DNA of 64,000 bases from Pseudomonas sp. Q11 (GTDB lineage Bacteria; Pseudomonadota; Gammaproteobacteria; Pseudomonadales; Pseudomonadaceae), in contig NZ_JAKNQY010000018.1 of the NCBI RefSeq assembly GCF_024494355.1, forward strand, positions 1-64,000, read 5' to 3'. The notes below the pieces were generated by a model. That model did no database searches, had not been told where the DNA came from, and saw only the letters and a list, made by a program, of their open reading frames with translations. This document shows positions 1 to 9,159 of the stretch, in pieces. Numbering within the stretch: position 1 is the first letter of the stretch; the number at the start of each line of letters is the position of its first letter. The position numbers were made by a program, and so were the translations under genes.

Positions 1-89
1 TGGATGCCGGGTTAGCCGCGCTGGGCCATGGATGGCCCTTCGCGGCGGGCCCACGAACCAATGCCGGAGTGAAGGCATGCCGAGCCTGA

Positions 90-185
90 GCGAGGCACCG
101 AGTGGTGGGGCAAAGCGTTTTTGGTTACTTTTGGCGCTTTTCCAAAAGTGACCCGCCGTAAGGGCGGAACCATAAGTAGCCGTTA
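90..185. repeat. Pseudomonas intergenic repeat downstream of lipA
   Basis: This 232-base gap before lipA has no convincing gene. It contains a segment with TTTTGGTTACTTTTGGCGC followed by TTTTCCAAAAGTGACCCGCC and GTAAGGGCGGAACC. I recognise this as an intergenic repeat scattered through P. fluorescens-group genomes. The half-sites GGCGCTTTTCC and its neighbourhood can fold back on themselves. Its function is unknown; it may act as the 3' end of the lipA transcript. Confidence 0.45.
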
Positions 186-232
186 CCGAAGAAACGGATA
201 TACACACCACTCCAAAAATCAACGCAAGAAAA

Positions 233-1255
233 TCAAGACCCGAGCAACTCAGCCTTAACCAACTTCGCCTGCTCATCCGCATGATACGAAGACCGCACCA
301 ACGGCCCCGAAGCCACGTTCTTGAAGCCCATCTTGTACCCCTCCTCAGCAAACCAGGCAAAGGTATCCGGGTGCACAAAACGCTCCACCGGCAAGTGACT
401 ACGCGAAGGCTGCAGATACTGGCCCAGGGTCAGCATATCGATGTCGTGCTCGCGCATGCGCTTCATGACTTCGATAACTTCTTCGTCGGTTTCCCCCAGG
501 CCCAGCATCAAGCCGGACTTGGTCGGAATGTGCGGCATCATCTGCTTGAAGCGCTGCAGCAGGGTCAGCGACCACTGGTAGTCCGAACCCGGACGCGCAG
601 CCTTGTACAGGCGCGGTACGGTTTCCAGGTTGTGGTTGAAGACATCCGGCGGCTCGGCGGCGGTGATTTGCAACGCGATGTCCATGCGGCCGCGATAGTC
701 CGGCACCAAAGTCTCAAGCTGCACGTTCGGCGACAGCTTGCGGATCTCGCGGATGCAGTCGGCAAAGTGCTGGGCACCGCCGTCACGCAGGTCGTCGCGG
801 TCCACCGAGGTGATGACCACGTACTTGAGCTTGAGGTCGGCGATGGCAATGGCCAGGCTTTCTGGTTCGTTCACGTCCAATGGCTTCGGTCGGCCATGGC
901 CGACGTCACAGAACGGGCAGCGACGGGTGCAGATGTCGCCCATGATCATGAACGTGGCGGTGCCGCCAGAGAAGCACTCCCCCAGGTTCGGGCAGGACGC
1001 TTCTTCACAGACACTGTGCAGTTTGTGTTTGCGCAGCAGTGCCTTGATGCGGTCGACTTCCGGCGAAACCGGGATGCGCACGCGAATCCAGTCGGGTTTC
1101 TTCGGCAGTTCGGTGGTCGGGATGATCTTGACCGGGATGCGTGCAACTTTCTCGGCGCCGCGCAGCTTTACGCCGGCCTCGACCTTGGTACGCGGGGCGG
1201 GACGCTCGGTAACATCCAGCGTCGGGATCATGGTTTGCACAGCATCAGTAGTCAT
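233..1255 (-). CDS. lipA: lipoyl synthase
   Basis: Radical-SAM enzyme that inserts two sulfurs into protein-bound octanoyl groups to make the lipoyl cofactor of pyruvate and 2-oxoglutarate dehydrogenases. The 340-residue product shows both cluster motifs of the family: the auxiliary cluster C83-x4-C88-x5-C94 and the radical-SAM triad C109-x3-C113-x2-C116. The open frame extends 26 codons further upstream, but that part overlaps lipB and reads like shadow sequence. I therefore chose the ATG at 1255, which lies one base after the lipB stop. The gene is the second of a lipB-lipA pair, so octanoyl transfer and sulfur insertion are co-expressed. Length and motifs are normal for a gammaproteobacterial LipA. 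Confidence 0.97.
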   Translation of the reverse strand: MTTDAVQTMIPTLDVTERPAPRTKVEAGVKLRGAEKVARIPVKIIPTTELPKKPDWIRVRIPVSPEVDRIKALLRKHKLHSVCEEASCPNLGECFSGGTATFMIMGDICTRRCPFCDVGHGRPKPLDVNEPESLAIAIADLKLKYVVITSVDRDDLRDGGAQHFADCIREIRKLSPNVQLETLVPDYRGRMDIALQITAAEPPDVFNHNLETVPRLYKAARPGSDYQWSLTLLQRFKQMMPHIPTKSGLMLGLGETDEEVIEVMKRMREHDIDMLTLGQYLQPSRSHLPVERFVHPDTFAWFAEEGYKMGFKNVASGPLVRSSYHADEQAKLVKAELLGS

Positions 1256-1256
1256 A

Positions 1257-1904
1257 TCAGTCGATTCCGCCCGTGAGGGTCGTCTGCTCAGCGTAGTCGA
1301 GGTGTTTGACGAGCTGCGCGCGCAGCCGGGCACTTACCTCGGCAAATTCAATCGATCCTGTGTGATCGCGCAGCTGGGTCATTGCCAGCCCCGCATAGCC
1401 ACAGGGATTAATCCGTCGAAACGGCTCCATATCCATGTCCACGTTCAACGCCAGGCCATGAAAGGAACAACCGTGGCGGATGCGCAAACCCAGGGAGGCG
1501 ATTTTCGCCCCGTCGACGTAGACACCCGGAGCATCCGGCTTGGCCGCCGCTGTCACGCCGTAGCTGGCCAGCAGTTCGACCAGGCAGGTCTCCATGCGGG
1601 TGACCAGCTCGCGCACGCCGAACCCCAGCTTGCGTACGTCCAGCAACAGATAAGCCACCAACTGGCCGGGGCCATGGTAGGTCACCTGGCCACCGCGGTC
1701 GGTCTTCACCACCGGGATATCTCCTGGCAGTAACAGGTGTTCGGCCTTGCCGGCCTGGCCCTGGGTGAACACCGGTGGGTGTTCCACCAGCCAGACTTCA
1801 TCGCCGGCGGTGGTACCGCGGTCGTTGGTAAAGCGTTGCATGGCATGCCAGACCGGCTCGTAAGCCATCTGGCCCAGCTCGCGAAAGCCCAGCGTGCCCG
1901 GCAT
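1257..1904 (-). CDS. lipB: octanoyl-[ACP]:protein N-octanoyltransferase
   Basis: Moves octanoate from acyl carrier protein to the lipoyl domains of E2 subunits and GcvH, providing the substrate for LipA. The 215-residue product has the family signature RGGQVTYHGPGQ and the catalytic pair Lys134 (in GAKIASLGLRI) and Cys168 (in NPCGYAGLAMTQL). Two starts are possible: GTG at 1907 or ATG at 1904. The ATG forms a TGATG overlap with the stop of the upstream DUF493 gene and gives the usual N-terminus MPGTLGFRELG, so I prefer it. It is translationally coupled to its neighbours on both sides. Confidence 0.96.
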   Translation of the reverse strand: MPGTLGFRELGQMAYEPVWHAMQRFTNDRGTTAGDEVWLVEHPPVFTQGQAGKAEHLLLPGDIPVVKTDRGGQVTYHGPGQLVAYLLLDVRKLGFGVRELVTRMETCLVELLASYGVTAAAKPDAPGVYVDGAKIASLGLRIRHGCSFHGLALNVDMDMEPFRRINPCGYAGLAMTQLRDHTGSIEFAEVSARLRAQLVKHLDYAEQTTLTGGID

Positions 1905-2179
1905 CACAACACCATGTGTACGAACCCGGTCGCTCGCAACTCGCTGTTGATGTCGTACAGCTGTTCCTGACCGGTGGCAATGATGTGCAGCTGAATCGTC
2001 GTGTACTTGCCGTTGGTACTCTGGCGTTCGGCCAGGGTCTTGTGATCAACGGTGGCGTGCTTTTCAAGAATCGCGATGATCTTGTCCTTGAAACCCACAC
2101 CGGTGTCGCCGATTACCTTGATCGGATAATCCTCGCAAGGAAACTCGATCTTTGGCGCCTTTACTTCTGAGTCTGTCAT
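1904..2179 (-). CDS. ybeD: DUF493 family protein (YbeD-like)
   Basis: Small 91-residue protein of the YbeD/DUF493 family, an ACT-like regulatory fold of unknown exact role. In many proteobacteria its gene lies between dacA and lipB, as here, so a link to lipoate supply or wall metabolism has been suggested but is not shown. The frame is open 15 codons further upstream, but that stretch reads through the hairpin that follows dacA. The ATG at 2179, giving MTDSEVKAPKIEFPCEDYPIK, is the natural start. It overlaps lipB by one base. Confidence 0.9.
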   Translation of the reverse strand: MTDSEVKAPKIEFPCEDYPIKVIGDTGVGFKDKIIAILEKHATVDHKTLAERQSTNGKYTTIQLHIIATGQEQLYDINSELRATGFVHMVL

Positions 2180-2211
2180 GGCGTAACGGCCTCGTAAGCC
2201 GTGATAACGCA

Positions 2212-2244
2212 CATGGCCCCGCACCGGAAAGGAACGGGGCCATG
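2212..2244. terminator. perfect 10-bp hairpin between dacA and ybeD
   Basis: CATGGCCCCG at 2212-2221 and CGGGGCCATG at 2235-2244 form a perfect 10-bp stem with a 13-base loop. It lies just after the dacA stop on the transcribed strand. There is no T run, so it may be an mRNA-stabilising or partial termination structure in the dacA-ybeD-lipB-lipA transcript, not a full terminator. Confidence 0.5.
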
Positions 2245-2260
2245 CAGGTCAACACTTCAA

Positions 2261-3418
2261 TCAGTTGAACAAGCCGTAGAAGAATAGACGGATGCTATCC
2301 CACATGCGGCGGAAGATACCACCTTCCTCGACCGCGTCCAGCGCGATCAGGTCGGCGCTGTGCACCACTTTGTCGTCCAGTTTGACTTCCACCTTGCCGA
2401 TCACGTCGCCCTTGGCGATTGGCGCGATCATTTGCGGGTTCATGGTCATGGTGGCGACCAGCTTTTTGAGCTGGCCTTTTGGCAGGGTCATGGTCAGGTC
2501 CTGAGCCAGACCGGCCTTCACCTGATTGGTAGTGCCTTTCCACACTTGGGCCTGAGCCAGTTCGGTGCCCTTCTGGTAGAAGGTCTGGGTTTCGAAGAAG
2601 CGGAAACCGTAGGTCAGGAGCTTCTGGGTTTCGGCGGCACGGGACACTTCGCTGTTGGTGCCGAAAACCACGGCGATCAGGCGCATGCCGTCACGAACGG
2701 CCGAAGACACCATGCAATAGCCAGCCTCTTCGGTGTGGCCGGTCTTCAGGCCATCGACAGTCTTGTCGCGCCACAACAGCAGGTTGCGGTTAGGCTGCTT
2801 GATGTTGTTCCAGAAGAATTCCTTCTGGGAGTAGATAGCGTAGTGCGCCGGGTCTTCGTGAATGATCGCTCGCGCCAGGATCGCCATGTCGTGAGCCGAG
2901 GAGTAATGCTCCGGGTTCGGCAAGCCGGTCGGGTTCATGAAGTGGCTGTTGGTCAGGCCCAGGTCGGTGGCGGTTTTGTTCATCATGTCGGCGAACGCAT
3001 CTTCGCTGCCGGCGATGTGCTCGGCCAGGGCGACGCTGGCGTCGTTGCCGGACTGGATGATAATGCCGTGCAGCAGGTCGCTGACGGTCACTTGCGAACC
3101 GACCTTGATGAACATCCGCGAACCGCCGGTGCGCCAGGCATTTTCGCTGACGGTCACCGGATCGTTTTCACCGATCTGGCCGCGACGGATTTCCAGGGTG
3201 GCGATGTAAGCGGTCATCAGTTTGGTCAGGCTGGCCGGTGGCAGGCGCTGGTCACCGTTGTTCTCCACCAGGACCTCGCCACTGCTGGCATCCATGAGCA
3301 CAAAGGATTTGGCGGCCAATTGAGGGGGCGCGGGCATCATCTCGACCGCGAACGCAGCAGGTGAGAGAAGCAGCGGGACTAGCAGGCAAAGGCGTTTGGC
3401 AAAGGTGGTGATGTTCAT
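2261..3418 (-). CDS. dacA: D-alanyl-D-alanine carboxypeptidase (PBP5/6 family)
   Basis: Low-molecular-weight penicillin-binding protein that trims the terminal D-Ala from peptidoglycan pentapeptides in the periplasm. The 385-residue product starts with a signal peptide (about residues 1-24, ending AAFA) and has the three active-site motifs in order: S63-L-T-K66, S123-G-N125 and K225-T-G227. The C-terminal beta domain and an amphipathic tail (IRLFFYGLFN) for membrane attachment follow, as in PBP5. It is upstream of ybeD-lipB-lipA and downstream of the rlpA-mltB-rodA-mrdA block, with a promoter-sized gap of about 170 bases on its 5' side. P. aeruginosa calls the orthologue dacC. Confidence 0.95.
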   Translation of the reverse strand: MNITTFAKRLCLLVPLLLSPAAFAVEMMPAPPQLAAKSFVLMDASSGEVLVENNGDQRLPPASLTKLMTAYIATLEIRRGQIGENDPVTVSENAWRTGGSRMFIKVGSQVTVSDLLHGIIIQSGNDASVALAEHIAGSEDAFADMMNKTATDLGLTNSHFMNPTGLPNPEHYSSAHDMAILARAIIHEDPAHYAIYSQKEFFWNNIKQPNRNLLLWRDKTVDGLKTGHTEEAGYCMVSSAVRDGMRLIAVVFGTNSEVSRAAETQKLLTYGFRFFETQTFYQKGTELAQAQVWKGTTNQVKAGLAQDLTMTLPKGQLKKLVATMTMNPQMIAPIAKGDVIGKVEVKLDDKVVHSADLIALDAVEEGGIFRRMWDSIRLFFYGLFN

Positions 3419-3588
3419 CCGTCTCTCGAAATCGCTAATGGAAACTGCCCGAAGGCAATACTAAACAGGCAACCTTCTAACGGGTCGCCGCGTATTTAAG
3501 TTGCTCACTCACATCCCTTGCCGGGCTTTTGTTATTCGTAGAGCCAACAACCTGGCCCGCTCCAACGACTCGCGGGCCTTCGATCAAA

Positions 3589-4614
3589 TCATTCCGCGCT
3601 GACTACGCTCGGCGAACCGAGATTGGCCAGGCGTACACTGTTCTGCACCTGCTGGACTTCATCCGGCGAACCGATCGGTCCCAGGCGTACCCGATGCAGT
3701 GTCTGCTGGTTGCGCACGATGGAACTGATGAACACCGGCGCGCTGACCATCGAGCTGAGCTTGGATCTCAACAGTTCGGCAGCGTCCGGGTTGGCGAACG
3801 CGCCGACTTGCAGATACTGGCCAGACGCTGTTGCAGAAGCGTTTTTTTTTGCGTCGATCGGCACAGGCACCACGGTCGCGGCGTGTTGCTGCGGCGGTGG
3901 GGACCATTGCTCGACCGTACCGGTGGAAGCCTTCACGGTCGGCGCGGCATTTTGCGCCACTTTCGGCTCGTTGAGCATCAAAGGCGCCGGACGGCCTCGC
4001 TTTGCCCACCATTCCTGCGGATCGATGCCTTCGACCTTGACTCGCGCGGTGCCGCTTTCAGCGTAACCGAGTTTTTTCGCCGCCGCATACGACAGGTCGA
4101 TGATGCGGTCGGAATAGAACGGCCCACGGTCATTGACCCGCAGGATCACCGTCCTGTTGTTGTCCAGGTTAGTCACCCGCACATAACTGGGCAGTGGCAA
4201 GGTCTTGTGGGCCGCGCTCATGCCATACAGGTCATACACCTCGCCATTGGCAGTGTTCTGGCCGTGGAACTTGGTGCCATACCAGGACGCCGTGCCCGAA
4301 GCGACGTAACGCTTGGATTCGGCCATCGGGAAATATGTCTTGCCCAGCACCGTGTACGGATTGGCCTTGTACGGCCCGGTGTGCAGGGTTGGCGTGGCGT
4401 CGGGAATGCGTGAAACATCCACGTCCCACCACGGCGCGCCGTCCTTGTGGGCCCGGTTGATGTCCAGGCCTGGTGTGGCGCGCACGGCAGTGGAGCTTTT
4501 CTGGGCCGGCGGGCGACTGGTGGAGCAACTGACAACCAGCAACGACAGCGCAGCCAGCGCTACCAGTTTCAGGGGTCCGGCTTTCAGGGGTTGATAGGTA
4601 GGCAGTGCCCGCAT
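3589..4614 (-). CDS. rlpA: septal ring lytic transglycosylase RlpA (lipoprotein)
   Basis: Outer-membrane lipoprotein that cleaves peptidoglycan strands lacking stem peptides and helps daughter-cell separation. The N-terminus is a lipoprotein signal with lipobox LVVSC (Cys30). A double-psi beta-barrel domain follows (about residues 105-200) with the SAAHKTLP and VNDRGPF motifs carrying the putative catalytic His and Asp. A C-terminal SPOR domain (about 262-340) binds denuded glycan at the septum. Its ATG overlaps the mltB stop by one base (TAATG), so the two hydrolases are made together. Length 341 residues, normal for Pseudomonas. Confidence 0.95.
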   Translation of the reverse strand: MRALPTYQPLKAGPLKLVALAALSLLVVSCSTSRPPAQKSSTAVRATPGLDINRAHKDGAPWWDVDVSRIPDATPTLHTGPYKANPYTVLGKTYFPMAESKRYVASGTASWYGTKFHGQNTANGEVYDLYGMSAAHKTLPLPSYVRVTNLDNNRTVILRVNDRGPFYSDRIIDLSYAAAKKLGYAESGTARVKVEGIDPQEWWAKRGRPAPLMLNEPKVAQNAAPTVKASTGTVEQWSPPPQQHAATVVPVPIDAKKNASATASGQYLQVGAFANPDAAELLRSKLSSMVSAPVFISSIVRNQQTLHRVRLGPIGSPDEVQQVQNSVRLANLGSPSVVSAE

Positions 4615-5624
4615 TATTTGACGCCCCGTGCTTTGACCAGCTCTTCAGACAGCTGATGCACGGCCATGGCGTACATCACACTGCGGTTATAACGCGTGAT
4701 CGCGTAGAAATTCTTCAGGCCCATCCAGTACTCGGGACCTTGTTCGCCTTCCAGGCGAATCGCGGTGACTAGCATGTCGTCACGCAGCGCATCATGACTC
4801 GACCAACCCAGCGCCCGCAACTCCCCGACGGTTTTCGCCGGCTCGATGCCTGTGGTCAGGCCCTCGTCGACCTGGTCACCACGCACGTCTGCACGGCTGA
4901 CCACCGGCTCGCCAGACTCCCAGCCGTGGCGCTTGAAATAGCTGGCAACACTGCCGATGGCGTCGGTCGGGTTGGTCCAGATATTAATGTGGCCATCGCC
5001 GTCGAAGTCCACCGCGTAGGCCCGGAAACTGCTGGGCATGAACTGCGGCAGGCCCATGGCCCCGGCGTAGGAACCCTTGAGGGTCAACGGATCGACCTGT
5101 TCCTCGCGGGCCAGCAGCAGGAACTCGCGCAGTTCCTTGCGAAAGAACTCGGCGCGCGGCGGATAATCGAAGCCCAGGGTCGACAGCGCATCGACCACCC
5201 GGAAATTCCCGGTATTGCGCCCAAAAAAGGTCTCGACACCAATAATAGACACGATGACCTGGGCCGGCACGCCATACTCCTGCTCGGCGCGAGCCAGCAC
5301 GGCCTCGTGCTGGCGCCAGAAGTCCACACCCCGGGCGATGCGTGCCTCGGAGATGAACATCGGCCGGTACTCGCTCCACTGCTTGACCCGCTCGGCAGGC
5401 CGGGAGATCGCGTCGAGGATCGACTGCTTGCGCTGAGCCTCGCGGAACACGCCCATCAGTTGTTCACCGGCAAAACCGTAGTCGCGGGTCATCTCACCAA
5501 CGAATTCGGCTACTTGCGGCGAACCTTCATATTCGCCGGCCAGGGCGTGCGACGCACCGCCCAGGAGGCCGACCAGGCCGACCCATGGCGCATATCGCGT
5601 CGACCAGCCACGCATTGCTTGCAT
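4614..5624 (-). CDS. mltB: lytic murein transglycosylase B
   Basis: Cleaves the glycan backbone of peptidoglycan to give 1,6-anhydro ends; exported to the periplasm or outer membrane. The domain is family 3 MltB with the catalytic Glu in IIGVETFFGRNTG (Glu131 counting from this start) and the typical GAMGLPQFMPSSFR and DFDGDGHINIW segments. The open frame begins at 5660 inside rodA; I prefer the ATG at 5624 because AAGGTGAAGAG lies just upstream and the start falls after the rodA stop. The N-terminus is a signal peptide ending near ASHALA without an evident lipobox Cys, so this is a soluble-type homologue (336 residues). Confidence 0.93.
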   Translation of the reverse strand: MQAMRGWSTRYAPWVGLVGLLGGASHALAGEYEGSPQVAEFVGEMTRDYGFAGEQLMGVFREAQRKQSILDAISRPAERVKQWSEYRPMFISEARIARGVDFWRQHEAVLARAEQEYGVPAQVIVSIIGVETFFGRNTGNFRVVDALSTLGFDYPPRAEFFRKELREFLLLAREEQVDPLTLKGSYAGAMGLPQFMPSSFRAYAVDFDGDGHINIWTNPTDAIGSVASYFKRHGWESGEPVVSRADVRGDQVDEGLTTGIEPAKTVGELRALGWSSHDALRDDMLVTAIRLEGEQGPEYWMGLKNFYAITRYNRSVMYAMAVHQLSEELVKARGVK

Positions 5625-5641
5625 TGAACTCTTCACCTTAT

Positions 5642-6787
5642 TCAAACCTGCGCGATCCACTTGCGATGGGTATGGATCGACATCAAAACCCCAAACGCTG
5701 ACAGTAGCGTCACCAGCGAAGTTCCTCCGTAGCTAATGAATGGCAACGGCACCCCCACCACCGGCAACAGGCCACTGACCATACCGATATTGACGAAAAC
5801 ATAAACAAAAAACGTCATGGTCAGACTGCCCGCGAGCAATTTGCCGAACAATGTCTGGGCCTGGGCCGTAATCACCAGGCCACGGCCGATCAACAACAGG
5901 TAGATCAGCAGCAACACGCAAATACCCACCAGGCCGAACTCTTCGCCCAACACGGCGATGATGAAGTCGGTGTGGCTTTCCGGCAGAAAGTCCAGGTGCG
6001 ACTGGGTACCCAGCAACCACCCTTTGCCGAACACCCCGCCGGAGCCGATGGCGGCCTTGGACTGGATGATGTTCCAGCCGGTGCCCAGCGGATCGCTCTC
6101 CGGATCGAGGAACGTCAGGACCCGCTGCTTCTGGTAATCGTGCATCACGAAGTACCACATGGCCACGGACACCGGCACGGCGGCAGCGATCACGCTGAGG
6201 ATCCAGCGCCAGCGCAACCCGCCCATGAACAGCACGAAGGCGCCGCCGGCCAGGATCAGCAACGAGGTGCCGAGATCCGGCTGGCGCACGATCAGGATGA
6301 ACGGGACTCCAATGAGCAGCAGGCTGATGCCCACATGCTTGAGCTGTGGTGGCAAGGTACGCTTGGACAAATACCAGGCGATGGTCGCCGGCATGATGAT
6401 TTTCAGGAACTCGGAAGGCTGGAAGCGAATCACTCCGGGGATGTTGATCCAGCGTGTCGCACCCATGGCGTTATGGCCCATGATGTCCACGATCACCAAC
6501 AAGACCACCCCGCCCACATAGGCCAGTGGCACCCAGCGCGCCATGAACCGAGGCTCCAGTTGGGCGATGAAGATCATCGACACCAGGCCGATGCCGAATG
6601 AAGTGGCCTGCTTGGCCAGCAGGTCCCAGTTCTTGCCGCTGGCCGAATACAGCACGAACAGGCTGCCGGCGGCCAGTGTCAGCAGCAGGATCAACAACGG
6701 GCCATCGATGTGCATGCGCTGCAGCAGGGTGGCGCGACGACGCATCACATCTTCGCTGGAGAGGATCCGGTCGAAATTATTCTTCAC
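5642..6787 (-). CDS. rodA: rod-shape peptidoglycan glycosyltransferase RodA
   Basis: SEDS-family integral membrane polymerase that builds lateral-wall glycan together with PBP2. The product has about ten hydrophobic segments and family motifs such as QPDLGTSLL and PFISYGGTS. The longest open frame starts at 6847 inside mrdA; a GTG at 6787, reading V-K-N-N-F-D-R after the mrdA stop region, gives 381 residues and overlaps mrdA by 11 bases. A shorter version starting at MRRRATLLQR is also possible. It is translationally linked with mrdA upstream and mltB downstream. Confidence 0.93.
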   Translation of the reverse strand: MKNNFDRILSSEDVMRRRATLLQRMHIDGPLLILLLTLAAGSLFVLYSASGKNWDLLAKQATSFGIGLVSMIFIAQLEPRFMARWVPLAYVGGVVLLVIVDIMGHNAMGATRWINIPGVIRFQPSEFLKIIMPATIAWYLSKRTLPPQLKHVGISLLLIGVPFILIVRQPDLGTSLLILAGGAFVLFMGGLRWRWILSVIAAAVPVSVAMWYFVMHDYQKQRVLTFLDPESDPLGTGWNIIQSKAAIGSGGVFGKGWLLGTQSHLDFLPESHTDFIIAVLGEEFGLVGICVLLLIYLLLIGRGLVITAQAQTLFGKLLAGSLTMTFFVYVFVNIGMVSGLLPVVGVPLPFISYGGTSLVTLLSAFGVLMSIHTHRKWIAQV

Positions 6788-8672
6788 GGGCCGTAGCCTC
6801 CGCAGTGATGGGGCTTGCGTATTCGGGCTTGAGCTGGCCGTGTTCATCCAGCAGCCAGGCGTCCATGATCTGGCGCACCACCGGCGCGGCGACGCCGGAA
6901 CCGGACTCGCCGTTCTCGACCATCACCGCCACGACGATCTTCGGGTTTTCGGCCGGCGCGAAACCAACGAACAAGGCGTGGTCCCGGTGGCGTTCCTGAA
7001 CCTTGGAGCGGTCGTACTTCTCGCCCTGCTTGATCGCGACCACCTGGGCCGTACCGCTCTTGCCGGCGATCCGGTATTGCGCGCCGATGGCAGCCTTGCG
7101 CGCGGTGCCCCGGGCACCATGCATCACCTGCTGCATGCCGATATTGACCTTCTGCCAGTCCGACGGATTACGCAGGATGATGTCCGGCACCGGGTTGGGG
7201 TCCACGGGCTTCTGGCCTTCGATGGTCTTGGCCAGGTGCGGGCGATACCACTTGCCTTTGCTCGCCACCAGGGCCGTGGCCTGGGCCAGTTGCAGCGGCG
7301 TCGCCTGCATGTAGCCCTGGCCGATTCCGAGGATCAGCGTCTCACCCGGGAACCACGGCTGGCGTCGGGTCGCCCGCTTCCACTCCCGGGACGGCATCAG
7401 GCCCGGCGACTCTTCGAACATGTCCAGGGATACTTTCTGACCGAGCCCGAACTTGCCCATGTAGGACGCCAGCCGGTCGATCCCCAGCTTATGGGCCAGG
7501 TCATAGAAATAGGTGTCGTTGGACCGCATGATCGCCGTTTCCAGGTCCACGTACCCGTCGCCGGAGCGGTTCCAGTTGCGGTACTTGTGGTCGTAGTTCG
7601 GCAGTTGGTAATAGCCGGGGTCGTAGACCCGGCTGGAAGCGGTGATCACACCCGAGTCCAGTCCGGCAATCGCCACGGCCGGCTTGATGGTCGAACCTGG
7701 CGGATAGAGGCCGCGCAGCACGCGGTTGAACAGTGGCCGGTCGATGGAGTCGCGCAGCTCGGCATAGGCCTTGAAACTGATGCCGGTGACGAACAGGTTC
7801 GGGTCGAAACTCGGCTGGCTGACCATCGCCAAGACCTCGCCGGTGTTCGGGTCCAGCGCCACGACAGCGCCGCGACGCCCGCCCAGCGCGGCTTCGGCGG
7901 CTTCCTGCAACTTGATGTCCAGGCTCAGGACGATGTCCTTGCCGGGGATCGGGTCGGTGCGCTTGAGCACCCGCAACACGCGGCCACGGGCGTTGGTCTC
8001 GACTTCCTCATAGCCCACCTGGCCGTGCAGCTCGGCCTCGTAGAAGCGCTCGATACCGGTCTTGCCAATGTGGTGGGTACCGCTGTAATTGACCGGATCG
8101 AGGTTCTTGAGCTCTTTTTCGTTGATCCGCCCCATGTAGCCAACCGAGTGGGCGAAATGCGCCCCCTGGGGATAGTGACGCACCAACTGCGCCACCACCT
8201 CAACGCCCGGCAGGCGGAACTGGTTCACGGCGATCAGGGCGATCTGCTCTTCGGTCAGCTCGAACAGGATCGGCACCGGCTCGAACGGGCGTCGCCCCTG
8301 GCGCATGCGCTTCTCGAAAATCGCCCGGTCCTCGGGTGTCAGTTGCAGCACTTCGACGATCACGTCGAGCACCTTCTGCCAATCCCCGGACCGCTCACGG
8401 GTCACGCTCAGGCTGAAGCTGGGCCGGTTATCGGCCACCACCACGCCGTTGCGGTCGAAAATCAACCCGCGAGTCGGCGGAATCGGCTGCACATGCACGC
8501 GATTGTTTTCCGACAGGGTCGAGTGGTACTCGTACTGAATCACCTGGAGGAAATACAGTCGCGCGATCAGCACACCAATCAGCGCCACGACCGCAATTGC
8601 ACCGAACACAACACGACCACGCACCAGGCGGGCGTCTTTTTCGTGGTCCTTGATGCGGATCGGCTGAGGCAT
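6777..8672 (-). CDS. mrdA: penicillin-binding protein 2 (peptidoglycan D,D-transpeptidase)
   Basis: Class B transpeptidase of the elongasome, cross-linking glycan made by RodA. The 631-residue protein has one N-terminal membrane anchor (about residues 16-44), a pedestal or dimerisation domain, and a transpeptidase domain with S327-T-I-K330 in GLYPPGSTIKP and the late KSGT motif in AGKSGTAQVV. The start at 8672 gives MPQPIRIKDHEKDARLVRGR, the usual Pseudomonas N-terminus; the 17 further upstream codons overlap rlmH and are discarded. Also named pbpA in P. aeruginosa. Confidence 0.95.
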   Translation of the reverse strand: MPQPIRIKDHEKDARLVRGRVVFGAIAVVALIGVLIARLYFLQVIQYEYHSTLSENNRVHVQPIPPTRGLIFDRNGVVVADNRPSFSLSVTRERSGDWQKVLDVIVEVLQLTPEDRAIFEKRMRQGRRPFEPVPILFELTEEQIALIAVNQFRLPGVEVVAQLVRHYPQGAHFAHSVGYMGRINEKELKNLDPVNYSGTHHIGKTGIERFYEAELHGQVGYEEVETNARGRVLRVLKRTDPIPGKDIVLSLDIKLQEAAEAALGGRRGAVVALDPNTGEVLAMVSQPSFDPNLFVTGISFKAYAELRDSIDRPLFNRVLRGLYPPGSTIKPAVAIAGLDSGVITASSRVYDPGYYQLPNYDHKYRNWNRSGDGYVDLETAIMRSNDTYFYDLAHKLGIDRLASYMGKFGLGQKVSLDMFEESPGLMPSREWKRATRRQPWFPGETLILGIGQGYMQATPLQLAQATALVASKGKWYRPHLAKTIEGQKPVDPNPVPDIILRNPSDWQKVNIGMQQVMHGARGTARKAAIGAQYRIAGKSGTAQVVAIKQGEKYDRSKVQERHRDHALFVGFAPAENPKIVVAVMVENGESGSGVAAPVVRQIMDAWLLDEHGQLKPEYASPITAEATAREE

Positions 8673-8682
8673 GAGGGCAGGA

Positions 8683-9150
8683 TTACTTGTGGTAAGGGTG
8701 CCCGGACAGGACTGTCCAGGCACGATACAACTGTTCGCCGATCAGAATCCGCACCAGCGGGTGCGGCAACGTCAACGGCGACAACGACCAGCGCTGATCG
8801 GCCCGGGCACAAACCTCCGGCGCCAACCCTTCCGGGCCACCGACCATGAAGTTGACCGTGCGCGAGTCCAGCCGCCAGCGATCGAGTTCGACCGCCAGCT
8901 GCTCGGTGCTCCAAGGCTTGCCGTGCACTTCGAGCGTAACGATCCGCTCGTTCGGCCCGACCTTGGCCAGCATGGCTTCGCCTTCCTGACGGATAAAGCG
9001 CGCCACATCGGCGTTCTTGCCGCGAGTGTTGAGCGGAATTTCCACCAGTTCCAGCGCCAGCTCGGAAGGAAGACGCTTGGCATATTCATGCCAGCCTTCT
9101 TCCACCCACTTGGGCATGCGGGAACCGACGGCGATCAGGCGCAGTCGCAC
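8683..9150 (-). CDS. rlmH: 23S rRNA pseudouridine-1915 N3-methyltransferase
   Basis: SPOUT-class methyltransferase that methylates pseudouridine 1915 in helix 69 of 23S rRNA on assembled ribosomes. The 155-residue length, N-terminus MRLRLIAVGSRMPKWVEEG, the SAM-binding knot segment MVGGPEGL and the C-terminal LIGEQLYRAWTVLSGHPYHK are all diagnostic. It stands between rsfS and mrdA, an arrangement conserved in many gammaproteobacteria, 9 bases after the rsfS stop. Confidence 0.97.
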   Translation of the reverse strand: MRLRLIAVGSRMPKWVEEGWHEYAKRLPSELALELVEIPLNTRGKNADVARFIRQEGEAMLAKVGPNERIVTLEVHGKPWSTEQLAVELDRWRLDSRTVNFMVGGPEGLAPEVCARADQRWSLSPLTLPHPLVRILIGEQLYRAWTVLSGHPYHK

Positions 9151-9159
9151 AGCGATCCC

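Noticed and set aside
281..1276. Long plus-strand frames opposite lipA and lipB (281-1276, 738-1733)
   Set aside because: They are antisense shadows of clear lipA and lipB genes with skewed composition typical of high-GC DNA and no ribosome sites.
6543..8849. 768-codon plus-strand frame opposite rodA and mrdA
   Set aside because: It is antisense to two genes with full catalytic motifs; its translation is rich in His, Arg and Gln as expected of a shadow.
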